Shown: in pieces, positions 17,721 through 26,570 of the stretch
Position numbering within the stretch: position 1 is the first letter of the stretch
Layout: every line of letters begins with the position of its first letter
NCBI RefSeq assembly: GCF_963920485.1
Contig: NZ_OY986431.1
Location: 1,550,001-1,614,000 of the forward strand
Length of the DNA stretch: 64,000 nucleotides
Reading direction: 5' to 3'
From: Cyanobium usitatum str. Tous
GTDB lineage: Bacteria > Cyanobacteriota > Cyanobacteriia > PCC-6307 > Cyanobiaceae
Program-made: the position numbers and the translations under genes
The notes under the pieces: model-generated
Seen by the model: only the letters and a program-made list of their open reading frames with translations
The model's database searches: none
What the model was told of the DNA's origin: nothing

Positions 17721-18197
17721 ATGAATGTAAGGACCTCCCTGGCGGCGCTGCACCAGGCGGCCCTGGCACCTGAGCACCTGGAGGCCTGCTTAGGCCTCGA
17801 CCAGGCCAGCCTCGGCGGCCTATGGAACCGCGCCCAGTGGCAGAGCGAGCTGGCGGAGCAGCGGCGCCCGGGGGTGGGGCTTTGGCAAGGGCAGCAGCTG
17901 CTGGCCATGGCTAGCGGTTGGCTGGTGGTGGATGAACTGCACATCACCGTGGTGGCGGTGGATCCACAGCAGCGGCGCCGGGGCTTGGGCCAGCAGGTGC
18001 TGAAGGCCCTGGTGCTGGAAGCAAGGCAGCAGGGGGCCCTGCACGCCACCCTGGAAGTTGCGCCGGCGAACACTGCGGCAGTGGCCCTATACCGCCGCTT
18101 GGGCTTCCGTGATGCGGGTGTGCGTCGCGGTTACTACCGCAATGGTGAAGACGCCCTGATCCAATGGCTTCGGTTATCTGAGCTCAATGATGCGTAG
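17721..18197 (+). CDS. rimI: ribosomal protein alanine N-acetyltransferase-like GNAT (RimI)
   Basis: A 158-residue GNAT acetyltransferase. The acetyl-CoA loop is QQRRRGLGQQVL and the C-terminal element is EVAPANTAAVALYRRLGFRDAGVRRGYY, the standard RimI signature that ends in a double Tyr. RimI acetylates the N-terminus of ribosomal protein S18 in E. coli. GTG 17715, two codons upstream, is an alternative start. It is divergent from lysA with only 27 bp between the starts. Confidence 0.85.
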   Translation: MNVRTSLAALHQAALAPEHLEACLGLDQASLGGLWNRAQWQSELAEQRRPGVGLWQGQQLLAMASGWLVVDELHITVVAVDPQQRRRGLGQQVLKALVLEARQQGALHATLEVAPANTAAVALYRRLGFRDAGVRRGYYRNGEDALIQWLRLSELNDA

Positions 18198-18338
18198 CGA
18201 TGGTGTGGATAACCGGCTTTTCTTATTGCTAATGACCGGCAATTCAGTGATTTGCGTTGTTGCCTTCGAACGCCTTAGAGCCAGCTACCGCAGGGGATCT
18301 GCCTTTGATGCGGCGTAAACCACACCACACCTGTTAAC

Positions 18339-18367
18339 CCTGGTAGCTTGGATGCACTTGTACCAGG
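18339..18367 (+). promoter_or_regulatory. inverted repeat immediately upstream of clpC
   Basis: cctggta at 18339-18345 is perfectly repeated in inverse as taccagg at 18361-18367, with a 15-nt loop, ending 9 nt before the clpC ATG. In mRNA this would be a 7-bp hairpin over the ribosome-binding region. It may modulate translation or be an operator; no regulator is identified. The rest of the 179-bp intergenic region shows nothing further. Confidence 0.35.
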
Positions 18368-18376
18368 CCTAGGCCA

Positions 18377-20917
18377 ATGTTCGAGCGGTTTACCGAGAAA
18401 GCCATCAAGGTGATCATGCTGGCCCAAGAGGAGGCCCGCCGCCTTGGCCACAACTTTGTGGGCACCGAACAGATCTTGCTTGGCCTGATCGGTGAGGGCA
18501 CTGGCGTTGCCGCCAAGGTGCTCAAATCGATGGGGGTGAACCTCAAAGATGCCCGCGTTGAGGTTGAAAAAATCATCGGCAGAGGTTCCGGCTTCGTTGC
18601 CGTGGAGATCCCCTTCACCCCTCGCGCCAAGCGAGTTTTGGAACTCTCCCTAGAAGAAGCTCGCCAGCTTGGTCACAACTACATCGGCACCGAGCACCTG
18701 CTGCTTGGCTTGATCCGCGAGGGCGAGGGTGTAGCTGCTCGGGTCCTGGAAAACCTTGGCGTTGATCTGGCCAAGGTGCGCACCCAGGTGATCCGCATGC
18801 TGGGCGAAACAGCCGAGGTAGCCGCCGGTGGCGGCAGCGGCAAGGGTTCCACCAAAACCCCCACCCTCGACGAGTTCGGCAGCAACCTCACCCAGCAGGC
18901 CGCCGATGGCAAGCTCGATCCGGTGGTGGGCCGTCAGAACGAGATTGAGCGGGTAATTCAAATACTGGGTCGTCGCACTAAGAATAATCCGGTGCTAATT
19001 GGCGAGCCTGGTGTAGGCAAAACAGCCATCGCCGAAGGCTTGGCTCAGCGAATCAATTCTGGTGATATTCCAGACATCCTCGAAGACAAACGAGTCCTCA
19101 CCTTGGACATTGGCCTGCTGGTGGCAGGCACCAAATACCGAGGTGAATTTGAGGAGCGCCTCAAAAAAATCATGGAGGAGATCCGCAGCGCCGGCAATGT
19201 AATCCTCGTGATCGATGAGGTGCATACCTTGATTGGCGCAGGTGCGGCAGAAGGTGCTATCGATGCCGCCAACATTCTCAAGCCTGCCCTAGCCCGGGGC
19301 GAACTTCAGTGCATTGGTGCCACCACCCTTGATGAGTACCGCAAACACATCGAGCGCGACGCGGCCCTAGAGCGCCGCTTCCAGCCGGTGATGGTGGGCG
19401 AGCCTTCCGTTATCGATACGATCGAAATTCTGCGGGGCCTGAAGGATCGCTATGAAGCTCACCACCGCCTCATAATCGCCGATGAGGCCCTGATTGCGGC
19501 AGCCACCCTGGGCGACCGCTATATCTCTGATCGCTTCCTGCCAGATAAGGCCATCGACCTGGTAGATGAAGCCGGCAGCCGGGTGCGGCTGATGAATTCC
19601 AAGTTGCCTCCTGCCGCTAAGGAAGTCGATAAGCAGCTGCGCGCTGTCCAAAAAGACAAGGAGCAGGCCGTACGCGAGCAAGATTTCACCAAGGCCGGTG
19701 AGTTGCGCGATAAGGAAGTAGAGCTGCGCGAGCAGATTCGCTCAATCCTGCAGACCCGTAAGGATGAGGAGCCAGGAGCCGAGAGCGTGGCCGCTGGTGC
19801 ACCCGTAGCAGTGTTTGAGGGCGCCGCCGATGGCGATCGCACCCCCATGGTCACTGAGGAGGACATCGCCCACATCGTTGCCTCCTGGACCGGCGTGCCT
19901 GTGCAGAAGCTCACCGAAACCGAGACAGCCAAGCTGCTGAACATGGAGGAGACCCTCCACCAGCGCTTGATTGGCCAAGACGAAGCCGTTAAGGCCGTGT
20001 CCCGTGCCATCCGCCGGGCCAGGGTGGGGCTGAAAAATCCCAACCGTCCGATTGCCAGCTTTATCTTCTCCGGCCCCACCGGCGTTGGTAAAACTGAGCT
20101 CACCAAGTCACTTGCGGCTTACTTCTTCGGCAGCGAAGAAGCCATGATCCGGCTTGACATGTCGGAATTCATGGAGCGCCACACGGTCAGCAAGCTGATC
20201 GGCTCGCCTCCCGGCTATGTGGGCTTCAATGAAGGTGGCCAGCTCACCGAGGCTGTACGCCGCCGCCCCTACACCGTGGTGCTATTCGACGAGATCGAAA
20301 AAGCACACCCCGATGTGTTCAACCTGCTGCTGCAACTGCTCGAAGACGGTCGCCTGACCGATTCCAAGGGCCGCACGGTGGACTTCAAGAACACCCTCAT
20401 AATCATGACCTCGAACATTGGTTCGAAGGTGATTGAAAAGGGCGGCGGCGGCCTCGGCTTCGAGTTCGGCGGTGGTGACGCGGATGAGACCAACTACAAC
20501 CGCATTCGCTCGCTAGTTAACGAGGAGCTGAAGCAATACTTCCGCCCCGAATTCCTCAACCGCCTCGACGAAATCATTGTCTTCCGTCAGCTCAACCGCG
20601 ACGAGGTCAAGGATATTGCCGAGATCATGCTCAAAGAGGTGTTCGGCCGGATGCTGGAGAAGGGCATTGCCCTATCCGTTACGGAAGCCTTTAAGGAACG
20701 GCTGGTGGAAGAGGGCTACAACCCCTCCTACGGCGCCCGTCCCCTACGCCGAGCCGTGATGCGGCTGCTTGAAGATTCGCTGGCTGAGGAATTCCTCACC
20801 GGACGGATCGGCGATGGCGACTCCGCCCTGGTGGATGTCAATGAGGACAAGCAGGTAGTGATCCGCAAGCAGGCAGCCCTGCCGGCCGAGCCGGAATTGG
20901 CTGCAGCTGGGGTTTGA
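18377..20917 (+). CDS. clpC: Clp protease ATPase subunit ClpC (HSP100)
   Basis: An 846-residue AAA+ unfoldase, full length for the family. It has the paired N-terminal Clp repeats ([20 protein letters not shown] and [20 protein letters not shown]), a first AAA module with GEPGVGKTA and VILVIDEVH, the M-domain with a UVR-like [20 protein letters not shown], and a second AAA module with [10 protein letters not shown]. ClpC feeds substrates to ClpP/R and, in cyanobacteria, is involved in thylakoid protein quality control and degradation with adaptors such as NblA. The codon use is less GC-extreme than its neighbours, as is usual for a highly expressed gene. Confidence 0.97.
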   Translation: MFERFTEKAIKVIMLAQEEARRLGHNFVGTEQILLGLIGEGTGVAAKVLKSMGVNLKDARVEVEKIIGRGSGFVAVEIPFTPRAKRVLELSLEEARQLGHNYIGTEHLLLGLIREGEGVAARVLENLGVDLAKVRTQVIRMLGETAEVAAGGGSGKGSTKTPTLDEFGSNLTQQAADGKLDPVVGRQNEIERVIQILGRRTKNNPVLIGEPGVGKTAIAEGLAQRINSGDIPDILEDKRVLTLDIGLLVAGTKYRGEFEERLKKIMEEIRSAGNVILVIDEVHTLIGAGAAEGAIDAANILKPALARGELQCIGATTLDEYRKHIERDAALERRFQPVMVGEPSVIDTIEILRGLKDRYEAHHRLIIADEALIAAATLGDRYISDRFLPDKAIDLVDEAGSRVRLMNSKLPPAAKEVDKQLRAVQKDKEQAVREQDFTKAGELRDKEVELREQIRSILQTRKDEEPGAESVAAGAPVAVFEGAADGDRTPMVTEEDIAHIVASWTGVPVQKLTETETAKLLNMEETLHQRLIGQDEAVKAVSRAIRRARVGLKNPNRPIASFIFSGPTGVGKTELTKSLAAYFFGSEEAMIRLDMSEFMERHTVSKLIGSPPGYVGFNEGGQLTEAVRRRPYTVVLFDEIEKAHPDVFNLLLQLLEDGRLTDSKGRTVDFKNTLIIMTSNIGSKVIEKGGGGLGFEFGGGDADETNYNRIRSLVNEELKQYFRPEFLNRLDEIIVFRQLNRDEVKDIAEIMLKEVFGRMLEKGIALSVTEAFKERLVEEGYNPSYGARPLRRAVMRLLEDSLAEEFLTGRIGDGDSALVDVNEDKQVVIRKQAALPAEPELAAAGV

Positions 20918-20968
20918 GGGGATCGGGTCTAGCCCGTACCATCAATTGGGGATGAAAGCAGCAGCGGG

Positions 20969-22075
20969 ATGAGCAACTCCCTGAGCCAACACGCCATCGC
21001 ACCTGCAGAGGTGTTGAGGGGCCCTGGAGCTTGGCTCCAGGGCATCCCGCGGCTAGCGGCCCTGGGCCAGCGCCCCCTAGTGCTAGGTCGCAGCGCCGTA
21101 ACAGCCCAGCTGAGGCAGCAACTAGTTGCCGACCTACACCAGGCTGGGCTGCAGCCCCACTGGGCCGAGTTGCAGTACGACTGCTGCGAAGAAGACCTGC
21201 AACAGGTCGCTGCGATTTGTCAAAAGCAAGGCTGCGATGCAGTTGTGGCCATTGGTGGCGGCAAGGTGCTCGATGCCGGCAAGCTGCTGGCCCACCGGCT
21301 GAGCCTGCCTTGCATCACCGTGCCCACCAGTGCGGCCACCTGCGCGGGCTGGACTGCCCTGGCAAACATCTATTCAGCTGAAGGTGCCTTTCTGGGCGAT
21401 GTGGCCCTGGCCCGCTGCCCAGATCTGCTCATCTTTGACCACGACCTGGTCCGCCAAGCCCCAGCCCGCACCTTGGCAAGCGGCATCGCCGACGCCATGG
21501 CCAAGTGGTACGAGTCGTCGGTGAGCAGTGGCGCCAGCGGCGATGGCCTGGTGCAGCAAGCGGTTCAGATGGCCCGGGTGCTGCGCGACCAACTCATGCT
21601 GGAAGCCGAATTTGCCCTCCAGGATCCCCACGGCCCCGCCTGGGAGCGGGTGGCTGAAGCCTGCGGGCTCAGCGCTGGCTTGATCGGCGGAATTGGGGGA
21701 GCCCGCTGCCGCACCGTGGCCGCCCATGCCGTTCACAACGGCCTCACCCAACTGGAGGCCAGCCATGGCCGCCTACATGGCGAGAAGGTGGGCTTCGGGA
21801 TCCTGGTGCAGCTGCGGCTGGAGGAGGTGCTCGGCGGCAACCAGCTTGCCGGCCAATCCCGGCGCCAGCTGCTGCCCCTGTTCCGCAAGCTCGGCCTGCC
21901 GGTGAGCCTGGAGGAGCTGGGCCTGGCTGAGGCAGGCCTGCACCAGCTGCAGCAAGCCTGCGCCTTTGCCTGCCGCGATGATTCCGATCTGCACCACCTG
22001 CCCTTTGCCGTAGGGCCCAACGACCTACTGGCCGCCCTGGTGAGCACCTGCAGCAGCGAGCGCCAGCCCGCGTGA
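20969..22075 (+). CDS. iron-containing alcohol dehydrogenase family protein (GldA-like)
   Basis: A 368-residue dehydroquinate-synthase-fold dehydrogenase. NAD-binding is indicated by AVVAIGGGKVLDAGKLLA and the PTSAATCAGWT segment; metal ligands are the Asp in GIADAMAKWYE and the His residues in AAHAVHNGLT and SHGRLHGEKVGFG. It most resembles glycerol dehydrogenase and sn-glycerol-1-phosphate dehydrogenase-like cyanobacterial proteins; the physiological substrate is unknown. Its stop overlaps the next start as GTGA. Confidence 0.86.
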   Translation: MSNSLSQHAIAPAEVLRGPGAWLQGIPRLAALGQRPLVLGRSAVTAQLRQQLVADLHQAGLQPHWAELQYDCCEEDLQQVAAICQKQGCDAVVAIGGGKVLDAGKLLAHRLSLPCITVPTSAATCAGWTALANIYSAEGAFLGDVALARCPDLLIFDHDLVRQAPARTLASGIADAMAKWYESSVSSGASGDGLVQQAVQMARVLRDQLMLEAEFALQDPHGPAWERVAEACGLSAGLIGGIGGARCRTVAAHAVHNGLTQLEASHGRLHGEKVGFGILVQLRLEEVLGGNQLAGQSRRQLLPLFRKLGLPVSLEELGLAEAGLHQLQQACAFACRDDSDLHHLPFAVGPNDLLAALVSTCSSERQPA

Positions 22076-22965
22076 ACAGCGAGCCCACAGCCCAGCAAGC
22101 CCTGGTGGCGGCAGCGGCCAGCAGCCTGCTCGATCCCCAGGGCAGGGCCCTGGCAGCCCAGGTGCAGTGGTGGCCCCTGCCTGAACTGGGCGAGGAGGGT
22201 CCCTGGCCTGTGGCCGTGCTGGGCGAGGGGCCACCCGCTTTGCTGCTGCATGGCTTTGATAGTTCCTTCCTGGAATTCCGGCGTCTGGCCCCCCTGCTGG
22301 CCAGCGGCGTGCAGCTATTCATTCCCGACCTTTACGGCTTTGGCTTCTGCCCAAGGCCCACCGGCGGCGATTACAGCCCCAGCGGCGTGCTGCGCCACCT
22401 GGAGGTTTTGGCGCGGGAAATTGGCGGCCGCAATCCCGCCCCCCTCGGCCTGATCGGTGCCTCGATGGGTGGCTCGGTGGCGGTGGAGCTGGCCCGGCGC
22501 CTGCCCGAGCAGGTGAATCGGCTACTGCTGCTGGCTCCAGCCGGCCTAACTGGCCGTCCCATGCCCCTGCCGCCCCTCCTCGACGGCCTGGGCGTGCGCT
22601 TTCTGGCCCTGCCAGGGGTGCGCCGGGGCCTTTGCCGCACCGCCTTCGCCGATCCAGACGCCGCCGTGGGAGCTGCCGAACTGGAGATCGCCTCGCTGCA
22701 CCTGCAAAGCCCTGGCTGGGCTGATGCCCTGCGGCGCTTTGCCCGCTCCGGTGGCTTCGCCGGCGGCGGCTCCCCCCTGCCCCACCAACCAATCACGGTG
22801 CTGTGGGGCGCCAATGACCGCATCCTGCGGGCACCCCAGAAGCGGGCGGCCCTGGCCCTGCTAGGAGAGCGGGTGCTTGAGCTGGATGCCTGCGGCCACC
22901 TACCGCACCTCGACCAGACCGCCACCGTCGCCGCCACCTGGCTCGACGCCCCTTCCCATCGATGA
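22072..22965 (+). CDS. alpha/beta hydrolase
   Basis: A 297-residue alpha/beta-hydrolase with oxyanion segment LLLHGFDSS, nucleophile elbow IGASMGGS (Ser), an acid in LWGANDRIL and the catalytic His in ACGHLPHLDQ. The overall arrangement is that of small-molecule esterases or C-C hydrolases; the substrate is unknown. It begins at GTG 22072 and ends overlapping the DUF2993 gene by 4 bp, so the three genes form one tightly coupled operon. Confidence 0.85.
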   Translation: MNSEPTAQQALVAAAASSLLDPQGRALAAQVQWWPLPELGEEGPWPVAVLGEGPPALLLHGFDSSFLEFRRLAPLLASGVQLFIPDLYGFGFCPRPTGGDYSPSGVLRHLEVLAREIGGRNPAPLGLIGASMGGSVAVELARRLPEQVNRLLLLAPAGLTGRPMPLPPLLDGLGVRFLALPGVRRGLCRTAFADPDAAVGAAELEIASLHLQSPGWADALRRFARSGGFAGGGSPLPHQPITVLWGANDRILRAPQKRAALALLGERVLELDACGHLPHLDQTATVAATWLDAPSHR

Positions 22966-23600
22966 GCAGCAGCGACGACAAAGCAGGCGGGCCGGTGATG
23001 CAGCTGCTGGCCAGCGGCCTGCAGCTCTGGGTGCGCCAGCAGTGCCAGGCCATTGGCAGTCTCGATATCCAGCTGCAAGGAACTGGCCTGCAACTACTGC
23101 GCGGTCGCCTGGCCGGCGTGCAACTGCTGGCCCGCCGGGTGGTCTACAAAGACCTCCACTTCGAGCTGGTGGAGCTAAGTAGCGGCCCCATCCAGGTCCA
23201 CAGCGGCAACCTGCTCAAGGGCCAACCCCTGCAGCTTGAGCGGGCCTTCGAGATCCAGGGCCAGGTGAGCTTCACCGCCGACGGCCTCACCCGCTCCCTC
23301 AGCGCCCCCCAGTGGCGCGCCTTAGGCGATGGCCTCGGCGAAGCCCTGCTTGGCATCGTGCCCCTGGTGGAGCTGCGCATGTGCCGCGATAAGCTGGTGT
23401 TTGCCGCCCGGGCCCTCGGCGCTCCCGACCTGGTCGAGCTGGCCACCACCGTGCTGGCAGCTAGGGGCAGCATCGAAATTCGCTCCGTTGACGGCAACGT
23501 CAGCAGCAGGCTGCCGATGGATCCTGGCATCCACATCAGTGATGCCCGCATAGAAGCAGGCATGGTTCAGCTGATTGGCACGGCCCAGGTGAGCCCTTAG
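22962..23600 (+). CDS. DUF2993 (LmeA-family) protein
   Basis: A 212-residue protein without signal peptide, matching DUF2993: LQLWVRQQCQAIGSLDIQLQ near the start, VQLLARRVVYKDLHFELVEL in the middle, and the C-terminal strand-rich MDPGIHISDARIEAGMVQL. Members include LmeA, thought to bind lipids at the membrane. Cyanobacterial members are widespread and unstudied. It is translationally coupled to the hydrolase upstream (ATGA overlap) and convergent with cdsA. Confidence 0.82.
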   Translation: MSSSDDKAGGPVMQLLASGLQLWVRQQCQAIGSLDIQLQGTGLQLLRGRLAGVQLLARRVVYKDLHFELVELSSGPIQVHSGNLLKGQPLQLERAFEIQGQVSFTADGLTRSLSAPQWRALGDGLGEALLGIVPLVELRMCRDKLVFAARALGAPDLVELATTVLAARGSIEIRSVDGNVSSRLPMDPGIHISDARIEAGMVQLIGTAQVSP

Positions 23601-23607
23601 CTCTGCG

Positions 23608-24531
23608 CTAGCCCTGTAAAAGGGGCAACACCAGGGTTACCAGCGAGTAAACCACCGCCGGCACAAACAAATAGCTGTCGATTCGATCCAGGATCCCGCC
23701 ATGGCCAGGGATGGCATCACCGGAATCCTTCAGGCCTGCATCGCGCTTCATCATCGATTCGGTGAGATCACCCACCAGGGCAAACAGGGCCACCACCGCC
23801 CCGAGCACCGCGCCGATCAGCCAGCCCCAGCTCCAGCCAATCAAGGTGCCGCCGAAAGCACCCACCGCCACCGCACAGGCCACCCCGCCCAGGGCCCCCT
23901 CCACCGTTTTGCCAGGGGAGATTGGCGAAAGCGGATGGCGCCCCAACCGGCGGCCGATCACGTAGGAGCCGATGTCGGTGGCAACGATCAAGAAGCAGGC
24001 CAGCAGGGTGAGGGCGAGCCCGGCGCTGGCGGGCCAGGGCTGGCCGGCCAGGTTGGGCGCCAGAGCGTCGCCGGCCAGGTCGCGCAGACGGATCCAGTAG
24101 CTGGGTAGAAAACCCAGGTAAAACAGCCCGAAAATTGAAGCCGCGATATCGGCGATGGTGCCGGTGACCGGCTGCAGCAGCAGCCAGCCGCAGATCACCG
24201 CCCCAGAGGCTGGCAGCACCGCTGCAGCCACATCGCCGGCAAACCAGCCCCCACCCCATAAGCCACTGCCACTGGCCAGCTGGGTGGTGACCAGCAGCAG
24301 CTGCACAGCCACCAAGGTGGTTTTGGTGGCGGGCCGAATCCCCTTGAACTGGGCCATCCGGAAAAACTCCAGCAGCCCCAAGTGCACGATCACTCCCACG
24401 GCCACCGTGAACCACCAGCCGCCAAGCATCACCACCACGAAGCCAAAGCCCCCAGCCAGCCAGCCGCTCAGAAGCCGGGGCAGGGAGGTGGCGGTGCGGG
24501 GTTTCGCTGGCTGGGGAGGGGGTATCAACAC
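23608..24531 (-). CDS. cdsA: phosphatidate cytidylyltransferase
   Basis: An integral membrane enzyme of about 307 residues that makes CDP-diacylglycerol from CTP and phosphatidic acid for phosphatidylglycerol synthesis. It has about eight hydrophobic segments and the C-terminal CDS signature ESMMKRDAGLKDSGDAIPGH followed by GGILDRIDS. GTG 24531 is chosen, 7 bp after the cbiT stop; an ATG at 24576 would overlap cbiT. It is convergent with the DUF2993 gene with only 7 bp between stops. Confidence 0.93.
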   Translation of the reverse strand: MLIPPPQPAKPRTATSLPRLLSGWLAGGFGFVVVMLGGWWFTVAVGVIVHLGLLEFFRMAQFKGIRPATKTTLVAVQLLLVTTQLASGSGLWGGGWFAGDVAAAVLPASGAVICGWLLLQPVTGTIADIAASIFGLFYLGFLPSYWIRLRDLAGDALAPNLAGQPWPASAGLALTLLACFLIVATDIGSYVIGRRLGRHPLSPISPGKTVEGALGGVACAVAVGAFGGTLIGWSWGWLIGAVLGAVVALFALVGDLTESMMKRDAGLKDSGDAIPGHGGILDRIDSYLFVPAVVYSLVTLVLPLLQG

Positions 24532-24538
24532 GCGGCGA

Positions 24539-25180
24539 TCAGGAGGGCTCGGAGCTGGGTGAGCGCTCGGCAGCAATCAAAAACAGTGGTTCGGCCGCAG
24601 CCAATTTGGCCTGGCTGCCGCGCCGTTGCATGCGGTGCACGGTGGCCTGCACCACCTGGACATCGCGGGCCGCCAGCTGGCCCAAGATATCGGTGGCATC
24701 CACCAAACCCTCCAGGCTGGCGGTGCTGATCACCAAGCGCCCGCGGGGCACCAGCGCTTCCCATACCGCCAGCAGCACATCACCCAAGGGCCGTCCCACC
24801 TCCAGCAGCACCCGATCTGGGCGCGCGGGCAGCTGGCCTAGATCATCGGGCGCAGCGCCAGCGTGAATGTGCAGGTTGGTGATCCCAAAGCGGCGTCGGT
24901 TTTGCTCCAGCAACTCGATGGCATCGGGGTCGCGCTCGAGGGTATGTACCGCACCCCTGGGCATCAGCCGGGCGATTTCCAGGGCAAGGGCACCGGTGCC
25001 ACCGCCCACATCCCACACCAGGGAATCGGCGCGGGGGCGCAGATGGGCCAGCAGCATCACCCTCAGCTCCATGGGGGTGGGGCTGAAGCCCGGAGCATCT
25101 TCAAAGGCACTATCCGGCAGCCCAGGGGTGACGAAATCCCACTGGTAGGTCGGCTGCTGGGAAGCTTGCCTGGAATCCAT
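24539..25180 (-). CDS. cbiT: precorrin-6Y C15-methyltransferase/decarboxylase subunit CbiT
   Basis: A 213-residue SAM-dependent methyltransferase. The start resembles CbiT (GLPDSAFEDAPGFSPTPMEL, where the P-MTK-type motif sits), and motif I is LVWDVGGGTGALALEIARLM. It methylates C15 and decarboxylates the acetate side chain of precorrin-6B/cobalt-precorrin in corrin synthesis. ATG 25180 avoids overlap with the decarboxylase gene, which ends at 25188. Other corrin gene in the window: cobB at 50522. Confidence 0.85.
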   Translation of the reverse strand: MDSRQASQQPTYQWDFVTPGLPDSAFEDAPGFSPTPMELRVMLLAHLRPRADSLVWDVGGGTGALALEIARLMPRGAVHTLERDPDAIELLEQNRRRFGITNLHIHAGAAPDDLGQLPARPDRVLLEVGRPLGDVLLAVWEALVPRGRLVISTASLEGLVDATDILGQLAARDVQVVQATVHRMQRRGSQAKLAAAEPLFLIAAERSPSSEPS

Positions 25181-25187
25181 CGGCCCC

Positions 25188-26537
25188 CTATCCGGCCACA
25201 ACCCTCACCGTATCAGCGATCTGGCCCGGCCAAAGCTGCTGCTGCTGCCGCAGCCAGGTGGCCCTAGCCAGATCGATCCGCTCGCCGGGCACCAGCAGGG
25301 GTATGCCCGGCGGGTAAGGACAAAGGGGTTCGGCGGCGATTCGTCCAGCTGCCGCCGCCAAAGCAACCACTTCCACCGCAGCGCGCCAGGCCTCAGCCAG
25401 GGGCAGCTCCGGCTCCGCTACCAGCGGCAGCGGTGGCGCGCTGAAGGGTGGCAGGGGTGCTCCCCCCAGGGCCCGCCGCAGGCGCAGCAGCTGCTGGGGC
25501 AGGCGCCACACCAGCCCAGGGGGCGGCGCCATACCCAAGCAAAAAGTGAGCGTCCCCGGTTCCGGCAACTCGGCGATCACACCCCGCTGCAGCAACCAGG
25601 CATCGGCCTCCAGCCCATTGATTCCCATGGCAGCGGTGTGCAGCACCAACCGCAGCGGATCGTCGTTGGCAACTAGGGGCAAGCCCAGTGCACGGCAGCG
25701 GCGCTGCAGGCGCTCGCCGCAACGCCATGCCGCTTGCCAGCGGCGCCGGCCCGCCGAGCTGGTGAGGTCGTCGAGGGCAGCTGCTGCGGAGGCCAGCAGC
25801 AGGGCGCTGGGGCTGGAGGTCTGCAGCCACAGCAGGGCCCGGGCCACGGCATCGCGATCAGCCCTGCCGCCCTGCAGCAGCAGGGCTGCGCTCTGGGCCA
25901 GTCCGCCGCCAGCTTTCTGGGCTGAGAGCACCACCAGATCAGCCCCAGCAGCCAAGGCCTCACCGCGGCCGTGGGCTTGGTCGACAAGCACGGGCAGCCC
26001 ACGGCCGTGGGCCAATGCCACCAGGGCCGGCAGTTCGGCGCGCTGGCCCTGGTAGCTGGGCGATACCAGCACTAGGGCCGCCAGGGGACCGTCCTGCTCT
26101 GCTGCTGCAAGCACCACCTCGAGATGGGCTGGACTAGGTGGCAGCCACAGGCCGCTGGCCGGATCGAAGGGCAGGTCAAACAGCACGGGCCGCAGCTGGC
26201 CCAGCACGCAGCCGTGCAGCAGGGAGCGGTGCAGGTTGCGGGGCAGCAGCACCCTGCTGCCAGGGGGAGCCAGGGCCAGCAGGGCCGCCTGCAGCAGGCC
26301 ACTGGCGCCATTAACACCAAACCAAACCGCCTCCGCTCCAAGCTGGGAGGCACAACGCCGCTGAGCCTCAGCGACGGCACCGGTATCAATCAGGGGGCCA
26401 CCCTGCTCCGGCAACTCCGGCAGATCCCAGCTGCCCGGCCGCTGGCGCAGCAGGCGCCTCAGGGCAGGGGACAAACCCCGACCGCGGCCGTGGGCCGGCA
26501 GATGCAGCGGCAGGCCCATGGCAAGAGGTGTGACGTT
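25188..26537 (-). CDS. Orn/Lys/Arg decarboxylase-family PLP protein
   Basis: A 449-residue fold-type I PLP protein of the basic amino acid decarboxylase group. The cofactor region is recognisable: LVDQAHGRGE (Asp that holds the pyridine nitrogen; the usual form is VDEAHG) and VLSAQKAGGGLAQSAALLL with the Schiff-base Lys at residue 208 (usual form SxHKT). Thus the His before the Lys is Gln and the following Thr is Ala, and the acidic residue after the Asp is Gln. Whether it still decarboxylates is unclear; cyanobacterial genomes usually have one such short member next to cmk/cbiT-type genes. The start at 26537 or 26561 is uncertain. Confidence 0.78.
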   Translation of the reverse strand, partial: NVTPLAMGLPLHLPAHGRGRGLSPALRRLLRQRPGSWDLPELPEQGGPLIDTGAVAEAQRRCASQLGAEAVWFGVNGASGLLQAALLALAPPGSRVLLPRNLHRSLLHGCVLGQLRPVLFDLPFDPASGLWLPPSPAHLEVVLAAAEQDGPLAALVLVSPSYQGQRAELPALVALAHGRGLPVLVDQAHGRGEALAAGADLVVLSAQKAGGGLAQSAALLLQGGRADRDAVARALLWLQTSSPSALLLASAAAALDDLTSSAGRRRWQAAWRCGERLQRRCRALGLPLVANDDPLRLVLHTAAMGINGLEADAWLLQRGVIAELPEPGTLTFCLGMAPPPGLVWRLPQQLLRLRRALGGAPLPPFSAPPLPLVAEPELPLAEAWRAAVEVVALAAAAGRIAAEPLCPYPPGIPLLVPGERIDLARATWLRQQQQLWPGQIADTVRVVAG

Positions 26538-26570
26538 CATAGAGTCTGCCCAGCTAGCCACTGCTGTGCC

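Noticed and set aside
18339-18367. Third copy of the crtE/ATP-grasp palindrome
   Set aside because: The clpC hairpin shares gtacaag in reverse complement but differs in arm length and spacing, so it is treated as unrelated.
26124-26570. Extended N-terminus of the ABC1 kinase
   Set aside because: The extra 149 codons are antisense to the decarboxylase gene, Gln/Arg-rich and lack family similarity.
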